Shown: positions 40,986 to 52,155 of the stretch, piece by piece | Numbering within the stretch: position 1 is the stretch's first letter | How the letters are laid out: the number at the start of each line of letters is the position of its first letter | NCBI GenBank assembly: GCA_963921935.1 | Contig: OY998175.1 | Span: 309,341,484-309,405,483, forward strand | DNA from: Galeruca laticollis | Taxonomy: Eukaryota; Arthropoda; Insecta; Coleoptera; Chrysomelidae | Direction of reading: 5' to 3' | Length of the DNA stretch: 64,000 nucleotides | Notes under the pieces: generated by a model | What the model was told of the DNA's origin: nothing | The model's input: only the letters and a program-made list of their open reading frames with translations | Databases searched by the model: none | Position numbers and translations under genes: made by a program

Positions 40986-42050
40986 GTCGCCCGTTCTTTA
41001 ACACAAATTTGGTTTATATTTAAATCTGGTTAACTCTAGAATTGCCTTCCGTTTTCATTACCTTCCCCGAATTTTCTTTTAGTGGGATTTCGTGATATTA
41101 GTTCCGCCCTTTTGATACCCTTCTTGATTTTGTTCAAAGCTTAGGGAGATGTCTGACGAGTAGATATAGAGTTCCCGATCTATAGTATTGTTTTCCCGAT
41201 TGGATAGTTTTTTTTTAGTAGCACCGGACCCGTTCGTTACATAAGGGTCTATCAAATACATGAATGAAAAGACCACCAAGCTTAACATAGTTTTGCTTGC
41301 CTTTTTTTTACCGCTTCTTTTATTTGCATGAACGCTATTTTATAATTACAAACCACTCTCGCTTATGTCCTGCCTGCTTCGTCGCTAATAATACATATGT
41401 GCTTTTGAGTATTGTTTATTTTGTATGTATATAACAACTTAGAAGGTATTAATGTAATAAAACTGAAATAAACCTGTGTTGTGTTTTATTGACCTATTAT
41501 AGACTAGTATTTCCTTATGGTAGCGTAGTTGTTTGGCAGCACGAATTTTAGCTTCTCCGTAGTGTGGATCAGGATAATAACATTTATTTCAGGACTAGCG
41601 AGAACATTTGTTTTATATATTTAGCAACATCCCGAATTTTGACGACAATAGACCCCTGGAATTTACCGTACCTCCATCTGAGGCTACCTGGAACTCTCGA
41701 CGAGGGAAGTCGAGGGGCCGTGGAGACAACCACGTTAAAAATCTGGCGCCCGAGAAAGTGTAAGGTTTCAAAGGTGTCAGGAGTGACGTTTCCGAGGCGT
41801 TCCACGCGCAGTGCAGCGCGCAGTCTTCGCCTCTCTTGGGGAGGATAACGCGTCACAGTGTTAAGCCACTATATATATACTATATATATACTACTAGGTT
41901 TCCTAGATAGACTGCATAGCTCAAAACAACTATTAATAATTATACAGATTTAAATAAAATAGTGTGACTAGTAAATATTTGAAAAGGTCTTAAAATGGCA
42001 GGAATGTTAGTACATCATAAATTAATTGCTAAATTTTATTATTCAATTAC
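40986..42050. other. LTR-retrotransposon-leader-like stretch, unclassified
   Basis: At about 41743 the string TGGCGCCCGAGAAAGTG looks like a primer-binding site (many LTR elements start with TGGCGCCCGA), preceded by polyadenylation-like AATAAAA near 41454. No LTR pair or Gag frame was found. The stretch 41630-41850 is GC-rich and open in two frames, but has no family features. A TATATATAC microsatellite is at 41868-41890. Confidence 0.4.
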
Positions 42051-42896
42051 CTTGGACCACCAATTTTGGTTTTTTCACGTTTCTATGATTATAATCTTGC
42101 CAAGAACGTCCAACAGTACCGTCTTTAAATATCCAGGTCTCGTCCAAAAACACAAATTGATATAAACCTTCCCTTTTTATCTTGGCATATTCATGTAGAA
42201 AACATACACGTTTTAATGCAATATGTGGCTACTCCATTATACCACGACGACGATCATCGTTTTGGTATTTGAATCCAATATTTTTCACTATCTTCCAGAG
42301 TGATGTTAAACAACCATTAAAGAGTTCGCGCTCCTGGAGTTTGTCTCTTAAAGTTTTCAAGGTTATGTGTTCCTCTGAAAAAATATTGTGTTAGTTAATT
42401 GTGAATAAAATAAAACAGCAAATTCAATATACCCACTGTTCCCATACATTTCGTATATAACATTTCGGAAAGCATTTTGATCAAAGTTATCAATTTCAAC
42501 AGTACGTTTATGCGTTGTCTCTTTTTAGGTGGGTTTTTAGGCTGTTCACCTCTATTATGCTTGGCGGCAATACGGTTAACAGTGGTAACGCTAAGTTCTA
42601 AAGCTTCTGTAACTCTCTACAATATAATTACTTCAATTTATGAATGAATAATATATTATCAAGTTTAATTAACCTAACCTAACAATAAAAACATTTAATC
42701 ATTTACATTTAAATATGTAACAATAATATTAATAATGATGAATACAAATAGCGAATACTATTACTTCTCTTACAGCTGTAAGCAGGCCCCCATTTCGGCA
42801 TTCTAGTTCAAAATAGCTCAACAAAGATGTTACCATCTTTTGAGATTTTCTGTTCAGCAGCTTCGGCATTTCATTAACCACACACTGCAGATTTGC
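42051..42896 (-). pseudogene. Tc1/mariner-like transposase, N-terminal exons
   Basis: Three exons on the minus strand: 42896-42774 (LQCVVNEMPKLLNRKSQKM, donor GTAAGA), 42616-42433 (RVTEALELSVTTVNRIAAKH helix-turn-helix, donor GTATAT), 42374-42051 (HITLKTLRDKL, then FVFLDETWIFKDGTVGRSWQ with the first catalytic Asp, donor GTAATT). An in-frame TAG lies near 42230 (IME, stop, PHIALK). The next coding text is at 36450, so a 5.6-kb insertion (RTE piece, satellite, leader) sits in the gene. Some 20 residues at that junction are unaccounted for. Confidence 0.75.
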
Positions 42897-43862
42897 CTAA
42901 ATAATTAGTTATGAAAATAACTGTTTTTTTAATTTAAAGAAGCAATGAATTTAAAAGCACCAAAAAAACTTGTAAATATTAGACGATGATCGAATTTCAG
43001 TAAACGTCAAAACAAACTGGGGAATTTTACCAGTTGATTTGACAACGTCTTGAAGTTTTGCCAATCCGTTAGCTGTAAATTGCCCTGGCTGTTGAGGATA
43101 AATTGTATTCACAGTTGGTGAATTAATATTTATTCTGATAAGCAGGAAAGTAACTAAAAATGACATCATCGTCTTTTTATCGTAAATAAACTATAATTGA
43201 CAATTGTTTCGATGATACCTAATATCGAAACAATTGTCAATTATCTTAGAATTTTTAAAATCTTTTCAATATATTTTGGAATTAACTAGAAACAGTAAGT
43301 TTCATTTAAAACAGTAAAAATAAAAGTCTTTCCTCCTGCTTATTCCCTGTATATTTTGATAATCGGATCAAAATAGATTTACTAACCCATAACTAACAGG
43401 ACGTTGTACAATCCCGTATTAGTATTTTCACTTGTGGATAACGCATATTGCAGAACGGCATTATTCCGTTATCGAATCCCAACATTTATTGACAACATGG
43501 CGGCGCATCCGGCGGAAGATTGAATTTTAATGGAATTTCCAATTCTACATTGAATGCCTACGTTTCGCAAACAAGTTATATCGTGGATGTACTTCGCCTA
43601 TTCAACTATATTATTATTGAAAAAAAAACGACACTGGCGTTTATCATAATGTGTATTTTGAAGTAAAAAAAATTGTTTAAGAAATCTATTGAAATCAATC
43701 AGATTAATTATACCGACACACAGATGGCGCCACAAATACAGGATTACTTTGGTTGCTAGTACTACCAAACATTTTATTTTTATGAAAATCAGTTGAAAAA
43801 GAATATCCTTAAAATTATATTGACGTAGAAATTCTCTTTGTTAAAATAAATGTCTGATACTA
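42897..43862. other. Intron sequence with palindromic Penelope remnant
   Basis: At 43195-43318 a Penelope 3' remnant carries a perfect inverted repeat, ATTGACAATTGTTTCGAT with its complement, 8 bases apart. The hammerhead CTGACGA core is lost. Nothing else was recognised. Confidence 0.5.
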
Positions 43863-44099
43863 CTTAAAACATGTTGTTCGAATGAAAAGACTTACTTGTA
43901 TTGTTGGTTGCTAGCTTGCTGCAACTACAACCGTGAGAAATGGCGAAACTTCTAATAGTATTGCTAGTAAAAACAATATAGTAGTATTTTGTATATTTTA
44001 TCAATATCCAAAAGTAGAAATCAATAAATTTCCTAGGGAAAGCGAAATTCCTGATGGAACAATTGTATTTAAAAATGTATTATTTATTAATAAGCATAA
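43863..44099. repeat. Dispersed repeat X, copy 2, left half
   Basis: Matches 24804-25098 (TTGTTGGTTGCTAGCTTGCTGC and following). Interrupted by the second gypsy element after the duplication cataa at 44095-44099; the right half is at 47892. Confidence 0.65.
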
Positions 44100-44208
44100 T
44101 GTAGTAAATAAACCTGAACTGAAATAGGCTTTATTCGACTTTTAACAACTTGACATTGACAAAATCAACTGAACAAAATCTCAACGAAGATCAGATCAAT
44201 ATATTACA
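44100..44208 (-). repeat. 3' LTR of second gypsy element
   Basis: 109 bp, compared with the 90-bp remnant at 47802-47891 with one visible mismatch over the shared part, so insertion is recent. Confidence 0.85.
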
Positions 44209-44222
44209 TTCATCCCCCCTCA

Positions 44223-44690
44223 GTTCATCACGAAGTCCTCCAAATACTTCGGAGAATTCCTAATTCGAACTGGGCGTCCAACAGCAATATCATCTATTCT
44301 TTCTGGCATCTCTACTTGACTAATTTCAGCTGTCTCCTATGGAAGATTGGATTTTCGCTTCTCCATCAAAACTAGATTGGTATTGCCATTCGAGGTTGTA
44401 TTTGAGTTTTCTTGATGTAGATTTGAAGTTGATTCACTCAACAAGGTCATATCTCCTTGAGGAGCTAAATGACGGGTTGAAACAGTGGTTTCTTTACCAT
44501 TCAAAAAACGTACATGTGCATAATCAGTCAGGGTTTGCTTCGATTAGCTGAACTTCTTCCACCAATGGTTCGTACTTGTTGGTTCTTACATGTTTTCTAA
44601 GATATACCGGACCAGGAACAGAAAGCCATGTTGGAACTGTAGTACCATTAGAGGATCGTCGAGGATAACTGAACATCCTCTCGTGTGCAA
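44223..44690 (-). pseudogene. Gypsy integrase C-terminal tail, second element
   Basis: Frame-shifted continuation of the polyprotein: RRSSNGTTVPTWLSVPGPV, KYEPLVEEVQLIEANPDYAH and TRHLAPQGD, then a TAG near 44339 and a last stretch ending near 44223 (ISQVEMPERIDDIAVGRP, then KYLEDFVMN). This is the GPY/F-type integrase end. The frame break is near 44690. Confidence 0.75.
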
Positions 44691-47608
44691 TTGGTTGCTG
44701 TACATAACAAAGATCTTATTGCATGAAGAGCTTCTTGTAACACTGATTCCCACTGATCGATCCCGAGTCTCTGTGATTTCAACGAAAGTTGAATTGTTCT
44801 CCATATAATACCATTATAGCGCTCACATTGGCCGTTTCCTTGGGGATTGTAAGCTGTTGTATGACTTGAAGCTATACCAAGTGATCCTAGAAATCCTTTT
44901 AGTTCCTGAGATATGAAACAAGTTCCTCGGTCAGAATGTACATAAGATGGCGTACCAAAAATAACGAAAAGTTGACGAAGGCATTTTATAACTGTCGTAG
45001 AGGTCATATCTGGACAAGCAAAAGCGAAAGGAAATCGTGAATATTCATCCACAATAGTTAATATATATTTATTATTTGTTGAAGAATGTAGAGGCCCCTT
45101 GAAATCTATATTCAACCTTTCAAATGGAGATGTAGATTTTATTAGAGTTCCTCGATTTCTATGGAATCGAGGCTTTACTTCAACGCAAATGGGACATGAT
45201 GCAGTTAGTTTTCGAATGTCTTCCATAGAGAAAGGTAAATTTTTATAACTAATCCAATGGTTCATTCGAGTAACTCCAGGATGACACAGAGAGTTATGTA
45301 GATTATAAAGAGTCTTCCTGTTATCTTCATTCAACAATGATGAAGTTATTCTCGAGAAGGTGTCTGCTACTGTATTTTCGATTCCAGGTCTATATATAAT
45401 ATCATATCTGAAACATGATAGTTCTAGGCGCCACCGCATGATTTTATCGTTTTTAATTTTACTGGAAACCTTGTGATCAAACATGAAAGATACCGATTTT
45501 TGATCAGTAATCAACTGGAAATGTCGGCCAATAAGGAAATGTCTCCATTTCCGGAGGGCTTCCACAATAGCATATGCTTCTTTTTCAACGGATGAATGTT
45601 TCTGTTCGGTACTTGAAAGAGTTCTTGAAAAGAACGCTACAGGTCTTCCATTCTGAGAGAGTTGGGCAGCAATAGCAAAATCCGACGCATCAGTATCTAC
45701 GGTAAACATAACGGATTCGTCAATAGATTTCACGGCAGCACTGGAAATAATTTTCTTCAATAGTTCGAATGTTGTAATAGCATTTTCAGACATGGGAAAT
45801 GTTTTACACTGTACCAGTGGTTGAATTTTCTCAGAGAAATTAGGCACCCATTTCGAATAATGAGCAAACATTCCCATTATACGGCGAAGGGAAGCTAAAC
45901 TATTTGGTGTGGGAAGTTCCAAAAGTGGTCTGAGTCTCTCTGGGTCTGGTTTAATTGTTTTCCCCGTAATAGTATAGCCAAGAATATTTATTTTGTCAGT
46001 GGAAAACATACATTTCTTCTTGTTCAACGTTAAACTATACTTCTCTGCAGCATTCATGAAGAGTTGTAAATTATGATCGTGGTCCATCTTGTTTGATCCA
46101 CAAATGGTTACGTCATCCAAGTAAGCATAGGTATCTTTCAAACCCTCACTTTCGATTATATTTTGGATTGTCCTCTGGAAGCAGGCTACTCCATTAGTTA
46201 CTCCGAATGGAATTCTGCGGAATTGGTAAAGTTTACCGCAAGCTTCAAAATCAGTATACTTTTTTTCGTTATCTCTGATGGGAATCTGGTGGTAAGCATT
46301 GCGTAGATCAATTGTACTGAATATTTCGTACTTTGCTATTTGATTAACAATATCATCTATCCGTGGTAATGGATAAGCATCAAGTAATGTAAACCTATTG
46401 ATTGTTTGTGAATAATCAATTACCATTCGCTTTTTATGAGTTTCGCTTGAGGTGACTAAAACTTGTGCACGCCACGGTGAGTTACTTGGCTCAATAATAT
46501 TTTCTTCTAATAGTCTCTTCACTTCATTATCAATGAATTTAGAATCATCAGATGTGTATCGGCGAGATCTCACTGCGATAGGTTTACAATTTGGAGCCAA
46601 ATGTGAGAATAGAGGAAATGGATCAACGTTAGCCAAAGCTAGATTACATACTGCCAAAGAATCTCTTGGTCCACCAAAAGTCACTTCTACACCTGAGTGC
46701 TCTATGAGTAAATCATGACCTATTATCATATCTGCACACAAATCATCAAGTACCAGTAATTTGAAGTTTTCGTATATATTCTGCAACATTATAATGGTCA
46801 CGATACAGCATCCGATCACTTGAGACACTTTAGACGTAGAGGCCATGGCTACATTACATGAGGAAGGAAATATCTTCATTTTTCTTGCTCGTACTATTTT
46901 ATTATTTATGAAACTATCCGAACTTCCTGTATCAATCAACGCATCCGTCATAATTCCATTAACGTCAATTTGAAGGATTGCTCTTGACAGGCAAGCTGGG
47001 GATGCAGCTGAAATTGTAGCCAGGATTGTTGATGATGTCTGTTTGGTTGAGTATTTGGTGGATTTTGCTGAATTGCCTCGAGATTCACAGACTTTTGAAA
47101 AATGTCCCTTCTTCCCGCATCCATGGCAGTTGCAATTTCTACCTGGACGCATATCACGAGAATGATAATCAAAACCGCAAAAGAAACACTTAGAAGAAAT
47201 TGCGGAAGTAGTTGGTTGATCGGAACATTCTTTAATTTGTTCAGAGCGATTGTCTGTATTCATATTAGCTGCTGCATTAAAGGATCCATATGAAGATACA
47301 TAAGCCTCTGAATGATAATGAGCCATTTCAAGAGCTCTGGCTTTGTCGAAAGCATCTTGTAAGGTTAGTGTATTATTTTCCAGAAGTCGTTGTCTGATGT
47401 GAGGAGAACTGAGACCACTGATGAACGAATCTCTTATGTAATCATTTTTGTTTTCGTCTGCAGATACAGATTTAAAATTACATTCTTTGCTCATTTCCTT
47501 CAGAACTTGTAAGTATTGGTCAATAGACTCACTAACTTGTTGACGCCTTGTTGCAAGGGAGTATCGAGCAAAAATTTCATTGCGTGGTTTGACATAGATC
47601 TTTTTCAA
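44648..47608 (-). CDS. Ty3/gypsy Gag-Pol polyprotein, second element
   Basis: A 986-codon frame; the open text reaches back to about 47800, so ATG 47608 is only an internal Met. In order: Gag C-part, CCHC knuckle (CHGCGKKGHFSKVC, ~residue 165), protease (ALIDTGSSDSFIN, ~225), reverse transcriptase (TYAYLDDVTICG, ~500, catalytic DD intact), RNase H (FTVDTDASDFAIAAQ, ~640), integrase with HHCC finger (SLCHPGVTRMNHW, then CPICVEVKPRF), catalytic Asp (LNIDFKGPL), second Asp (VHSDRGTCFI) and Glu (GNGQCERYNG). All cores are uninterrupted. The C-terminal domain is frame-shifted (44690) and the 5' end is deleted, so the copy is not autonomous as it stands. Confidence 0.93.
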   Translation of the reverse strand: MKKIYVKPRNEIFARYSLATRRQQVSESIDQYLQVLKEMSKECNFKSVSADENKNDYIRDSFISGLSSPHIRQRLLENNTLTLQDAFDKARALEMAHYHSEAYVSSYGSFNAAANMNTDNRSEQIKECSDQPTTSAISSKCFFCGFDYHSRDMRPGRNCNCHGCGKKGHFSKVCESRGNSAKSTKYSTKQTSSTILATISAASPACLSRAILQIDVNGIMTDALIDTGSSDSFINNKIVRARKMKIFPSSCNVAMASTSKVSQVIGCCIVTIIMLQNIYENFKLLVLDDLCADMIIGHDLLIEHSGVEVTFGGPRDSLAVCNLALANVDPFPLFSHLAPNCKPIAVRSRRYTSDDSKFIDNEVKRLLEENIIEPSNSPWRAQVLVTSSETHKKRMVIDYSQTINRFTLLDAYPLPRIDDIVNQIAKYEIFSTIDLRNAYHQIPIRDNEKKYTDFEACGKLYQFRRIPFGVTNGVACFQRTIQNIIESEGLKDTYAYLDDVTICGSNKMDHDHNLQLFMNAAEKYSLTLNKKKCMFSTDKINILGYTITGKTIKPDPERLRPLLELPTPNSLASLRRIMGMFAHYSKWVPNFSEKIQPLVQCKTFPMSENAITTFELLKKIISSAAVKSIDESVMFTVDTDASDFAIAAQLSQNGRPVAFFSRTLSSTEQKHSSVEKEAYAIVEALRKWRHFLIGRHFQLITDQKSVSFMFDHKVSSKIKNDKIMRWRLELSCFRYDIIYRPGIENTVADTFSRITSSLLNEDNRKTLYNLHNSLCHPGVTRMNHWISYKNLPFSMEDIRKLTASCPICVEVKPRFHRNRGTLIKSTSPFERLNIDFKGPLHSSTNNKYILTIVDEYSRFPFAFACPDMTSTTVIKCLRQLFVIFGTPSYVHSDRGTCFISQELKGFLGSLGIASSHTTAYNPQGNGQCERYNGIIWRTIQLSLKSQRLGIDQWESVLQEALHAIRSLLCTATNCTREDVQLSSTIL

Positions 47609-47891
47609 GATTGCGAGTGCTTCATCATAGGTTGAACATTCACTGATAAATCCATAAATAGTGGGACTGACATAGTTAATTAGGATATTCAGTTGCTTAT
47701 TGCTTTCTGTGGCATTGACAGCTTTAATAAAATTCTCGAATGACCGAATCCAATGTGTCCACTGTTGAGCGGCAGTACTAGAGCTTGGTTCAACTTCTAA
47801 CCTGAAATAGGCTTTATTCGACTTTTAACAACTTGACATTGACAAAATCAATTGAACAAAATCTCAACGAAGATCAGATCAATATATTACA

Positions 47892-48537
47892 CATAATAAA
47901 AGTACAATGTAACAGTTACTACTTATTAAAATTAACTAATTAACTGTCTCGACCCTTACTTCGTGGAATCTACTCATATTATACTGTTTCTAAATAATTC
48001 CACAATATAGGGGAGACTGGGGTACATTTGAACAAAAACTAATTTAGTCCAATTAAAATAAAATCAAATGTAATTTTTTCCAAAGAGTTTTAAATATTTT
48101 AGCACAAAGTGGAACTCATTTGGGATCTAAATTTACCAACAAATTTGGAAAGGCAAACATAATAAATTGAAAAAAAAATTCTAACCTCTGCATTTGTTCA
48201 ATTCTACCCCTTAGTTGGGACAGATTTGAACAGTTGTGGGGCAGATTTGAACAAACCTCAAAAATCGCTTTGCGTAAACTAAAATGACCTCTAAATACAA
48301 AAAAAAAACAACAAAATAGTAGCTACATTACCTTATCCTTAAAACTAGAGAAGTCGACCTTAAATGATAGTAAAGAAGCAGCTCTTTCAGTTCCCCCAGA
48401 AGTATGAGGTGCCGGCAGTTTCATTTTGATGTCTTCTCTCTCTACGACACTGATGTCCTCTTGTTCATGGAAGTAAAATTTCCATGTATCCTCCTTTTTC
48501 TTCATAAATTTTACCCTGTACGAATTTTTTTCTACGA
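47892..48537. repeat. Dispersed repeat X, copy 2 right half, and adjoining unclassified sequence
   Basis: 47892-48130 matches 25098-25327 (CTGTCTCGACCCTTACTTCG, GGGGAGACTGGGGTACATTT). From 48130 a motif TTTGAACA with GGGGCAGATTTGAACA repeats the theme. A minus-strand frame 48505-48332 ends at a donor (AAG|GTAATG) and could be a TE exon (MKLPAPHTSGGTERAASLL); I do not recognise it. Confidence 0.5.
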
Positions 48538-48829
48538 TTTACTTTTACGTGTTCCGAGTTTTGTCGTACAAATGCAAAAGTTTTGTTACGAAATTTCGAA
48601 TTTCTAAAAACTAATTATCCAGTATTAAAATGCAATACCTAAAGAAGTTTTTGGGAAAGTTTCAGATCTAAATATTGAAAAGAAAAAAAGATATGCTATT
48701 TCAAAGTCGAGAGTAGCGTGCGGCTGCACGGCGCGCTATAGCACGAGCAGCGACTAACGAGTCGGAACTTTACATGCGTCCGAAATACGGTTTTAATATA
48801 TCAATTAAAATAAAAACCATTAAAATATC

Positions 48830-49670
48830 TTAAAAATCTTCATTTATTTCATCTGTATTTACAATCACTTCTTTATTTACACATGTATCATTACAACTAC
48901 AAACATCACAGCATTTCAAATTAGATTGTCTACAATGGCAAACGTCAGTTTCGCAAGCATTTTTGCCAGTGCACGAACAAAAGTACTGTTGTAGTATTTC
49001 CGTAGCAGTGGGTCCATCGTAATAATCGAAACTCAATCTACCTGTTTCTACCACCCAGCCAAACTTTCTCACATCTTTGGAAATGCTTAGAGGTTCGATT
49101 GCTTGTTTTCACTCATTGATTTGCCAAAGAGCTCTTAAAATGTGTTTATGCATCGCGGGTTCAGATGGAGGAAGTCTTGCGATTTCAGAGTTCTTTTCAA
49201 TAGTTAAATGATATCTTAATGAATTTATATCGTTACGTGTACCTTTTGACTTTTTCTTTGGATCGTACAAATAAGATGTGAATGTACTGACGACTTCTTG
49301 AGCAACATGTATGTCTAAGTCGGTTATTGTAGCTAAATTAGTCAATTCTTCGTCTGACATAAGTCGTAATGCTGCATTCACCTTGATCTTGCGTATGTAA
49401 AATAACGATGAATTAGTATCATAACCCGTTAGAGCGTGTGCAGCTAACAACGACGAACAGATATTTTTTCCTAATTTTTGTGCTAAACTATGAATAAGTA
49501 TATACCTTCTGAAATCAGTGCGTACGGATATTTTTCCCGTGAAAAACCATAGCTGAGGCCTATTTTCGAAACTTGAATTAGTAGTAATAAAAAAACGTCT
49601 GTATCGGGAGATTCTACAATTGTTAACTGGTTTTCACTCATTCTGCGTTGAATACGTTGTACATGAAATA
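48830..49670 (-). pseudogene. Repeat-associated protein with HALTGxDT motif and Cys-rich tail, fragment
   Basis: Open text on the minus strand includes FTGKISVRTDFRRYILIHSL, then AAHALTGYDTNSSLFYIRK and, after a TGA near 49107, FGWVVETGRLSFDYY and a Cys-rich end (CSCTGKNACETDVCHC, then CKCCDVCSC-like spacing). Such proteins, normally HALTGCDT with a Cys-rich CXC-like tail, occur as uncharacterised repeat-associated genes in insects. Here the Cys of HALTGCDT is Tyr. The upstream part is cut by the piggyBac at TTAA 49671 and does not resume beyond it, so the gene is a C-terminal remnant. Function unknown. Confidence 0.6.
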
Positions 49671-49674
49671 TTAA

Positions 49675-52155
49675 CCTTCATGGGACGGACATCAAAATTT
49701 TACGAAAAGGACTTACTGGGGTCCGAGAAGACCCCATGCGTAAAATTGCAGAAATGCTGTATTTTCTTTAAATTAAATATATAGAAAAGAAGTTTTATTA
49801 AAGTTTTACTATTAACCATTTATTAGTCAAAAATCATCACGAAAAAATACAAAATACCCTAATCACTAATACTACTAGCTACATATCATTTTAACATTTT
49901 TTACAAACTATCTCCGATTTTGAATGTTCTAGGCACACAAAGTTATTACACCTAATACATATTTTTCTGGATTTTCTGTCTTTTCCTCTTTGACACATAT
50001 GGCAGCGCCCCCTGGTAATATTTTGTTGTTCAACTCTATGTTCTGTTGCATCCAGTAGTTCGGGAAAAACGTCTGTCATATGCCGTTTTCTATTCGTCTG
50101 AATGTATTTATTATTATATCGCCGGAAAACGTTTTTCTTTATGAGTTCTTTTCCTAGTCCCAAAATATACATTTTACTTTTATCCAAACTGTTTTTTCGC
50201 CAATCCGGGTTTTGCAGTAACCACAATTTATAAGCATTTATTCCTGCGATATCTATAAGATGCGAAAATATTGCCATTGGCCAGCGGTTTTTGACTTTCT
50301 CAGCACTGTATATTCTTTGGCCAACTTATCTGAAGTGTCGACAGCACCTTTTGTTTTGTTGTAATGAAGAATAATTTCTGGTTTATAGTGCTGTTCTTCT
50401 CCAGCTACTTTACTATCAGTATGCTCACTTGAAAGTAAGATGACAGCATATTTTTGTTTTGGAACATAGGATACTAGCGTTCTTTGATTTTTTTTAAAAG
50501 CAAACATACTTGAAAACTATTTCTTGTACGATGCCGGTAGAAGTTCCCTGGGAATAAATGATTTATTTTTCCGGAGGGTTCCACATAAAGTAATATTTTT
50601 TTTCCACAACTTGTCAGCAAGCTCTAAATTTGTAAAAAAGTTATCGGTCGTTATTCCAAATCCGCCTTCCAAATGGTCTGTCAAATCTAGGACAACCCTT
50701 TGACCTTGACCCTTTTCCGCTTTGTTACCTTGTTTTCGTAAAAATTAATAGATACATAGGAATATAAAGTTTGCCTATATTGCTTTTCAAATAACTTACC
50801 CAAATAAACTTGCATGTTTGCAATATAAGAAGTGGTGCAGTCCACAAGAGCCCATATTTTGATTCCATACTTATCAGGTTTACCCTTCATATCGACTCGG
50901 AATGGTGCCTTACCCCTAAATGGTACAAGCTGCTCATCTACACATAGATGGTCGCCAGGATTAAGTGATTTTTTACAATTAGAAGAGAAAATATCGAATA
51001 TATCTCTTATCGGAGCTAGCTTATCTACTAATTTTCGTTCTTGTCTTGTTTGAAAATTATCAAAGCGTAAAAATGAAGTAATTTGTTTGAATCTGTCTCT
51101 TGACATTGCAGCAGGAATTATAGGACGACAGTAAGAAATATCTTGACACCAGAGCATATCGATAGCCTCTTTCGATCCGTGAAGTGCGCCAAGAATAAGC
51201 AACATTCCAATATAAGCTTCAATCTCTGTAGAATCAACAGGTACAAAAACTTTAATTTTATTCGGATTTTCTATATTCCATTTTTATCATAATATATTTG
51301 TGCCTTTCTGTTTGTTTCGGTTACTATTATGTTCAGAATATCCGGAGATAGGAAAAGAAGAAAAGCGTCTTTTATACTTGAGATATCAGAACTGTAATTT
51401 GTAAGGCCTAGATCATGTCTCCGAATATTAGCTTTTGAACGTCTAACTTTTGTGTTTCCTGGAATTTTTGACCACTCAGTTCCATCTTTAGATTTATATA
51501 CTGGAATGCCCTGGCTGTTACTAACTGTTGGTTCCTCTAGGTTCGTTTTCTCTATACTTTGATCAACAACTATTACATCATTTTCTTCCTCTCCTTATGT
51601 GACAATGTCTTCATCTTCTAAGTCACTCGATGTTTCCTCATTCATAACACTATCAAACTCTGGATTATCACTTTCAAGTATATGTAACATCTCATCGTCA
51701 GTAAGCCCCTTGCGATTCTTTGTAAATAAAAACTGACTCATTTTCAAAACGATGTACCCTACTCGCAATATCACGAATATTCAAGTCTAAAAGTTATATC
51801 GCATTGCGGGGAATCCCCCATTTGAACTGGTAATTTACATTTTACAATTATATGGGTAAATTCCCTGTGAGTAAACAAACGTTAAATGTATGGGATTCCC
51901 CGATTTTACTAACAGTTACCGGGATTATTTTATCGGACGTAAAAGGCTGACCAGGGTCTGAAGAGACCCCTGGCATATAAAACTATTTTTTGTTTATACC
52001 AGCCAATAAAAACTACTAAATACATCATATTTTATCAAAATAATTCATAAACTGCAGCTAGATGAAAGATCAATGTTTAAAAATTTGCGTTTACAAAGAT
52101 ACAGCAAAAACATACGTCATGAGGTACAAACGGACCCCGGCCAGTCGTATGAAGG
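49675..52155 (-). mobile_element. piggyBac-family transposon
   Basis: The left end follows TTAA (49671-49674) with CCTTCATGGG, and the right end reads CCTTCATACG on the reverse strand up to 52155, followed by TTGA, a decayed TTAA. Subterminal GGGGTCCGAGAAGACCCC (49733) and GGGTCTGAAGAGACCCC (51953) form matching hairpins. It carries one transposase on the minus strand. Confidence 0.85.
49891..51741 (-). pseudogene. piggyBac transposase, decayed
   Basis: ATG 51741 (MSQFLFTKNRKGLTDDEM) opens an acidic N-terminus, with a stop near 51597. Catalytic text follows: HGSKEAIDMLWCQDISYCRP, MSRDRFKQITSFLRFDN, first Asp in LCVDEQLVPFRG, second in IWALVDCTTSYIANMQVY, then TTDNFFTNLELADKLW (third Asp), NKTKGAVDTSDKL, and a C-terminal Cys-rich finger (CHMCQRGKDRKSRKICIRC, ending CKKC) to a TAG/TAA at 49891-49893. 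Frameshifts near 51280, 50750, 50510 and 50270. The full fold order of piggyBac (DDD + Cys-rich end) is present but no long frame is. Confidence 0.87.

Larger units (their letters stand above)
44100..47891 (-). mobile_element. Second Ty3/gypsy element, minus strand, short LTRs, 5' end deleted
   Basis: The 3' LTR (minus orientation) is 44100-44208, 109 bp, TGTAATATATTG to TTTACTACA. The 5' LTR remnant is 47802-47891 and has lost its last 19 bases. The 5-bp duplication cataa flanks the element at 44095-44099 and 47892-47896. A purine tract GAGGGGGGATGA precedes the 3' LTR. Primer-binding site and Gag start are deleted, so the Gag frame opens straight from the LTR remnant. Confidence 0.9.

Noticed and set aside
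41564..41848. 94- and 90-codon overlapping frames in the GC-rich leader-like stretch
   Set aside because: Both strands are open only because of base composition. No motif is recognised.
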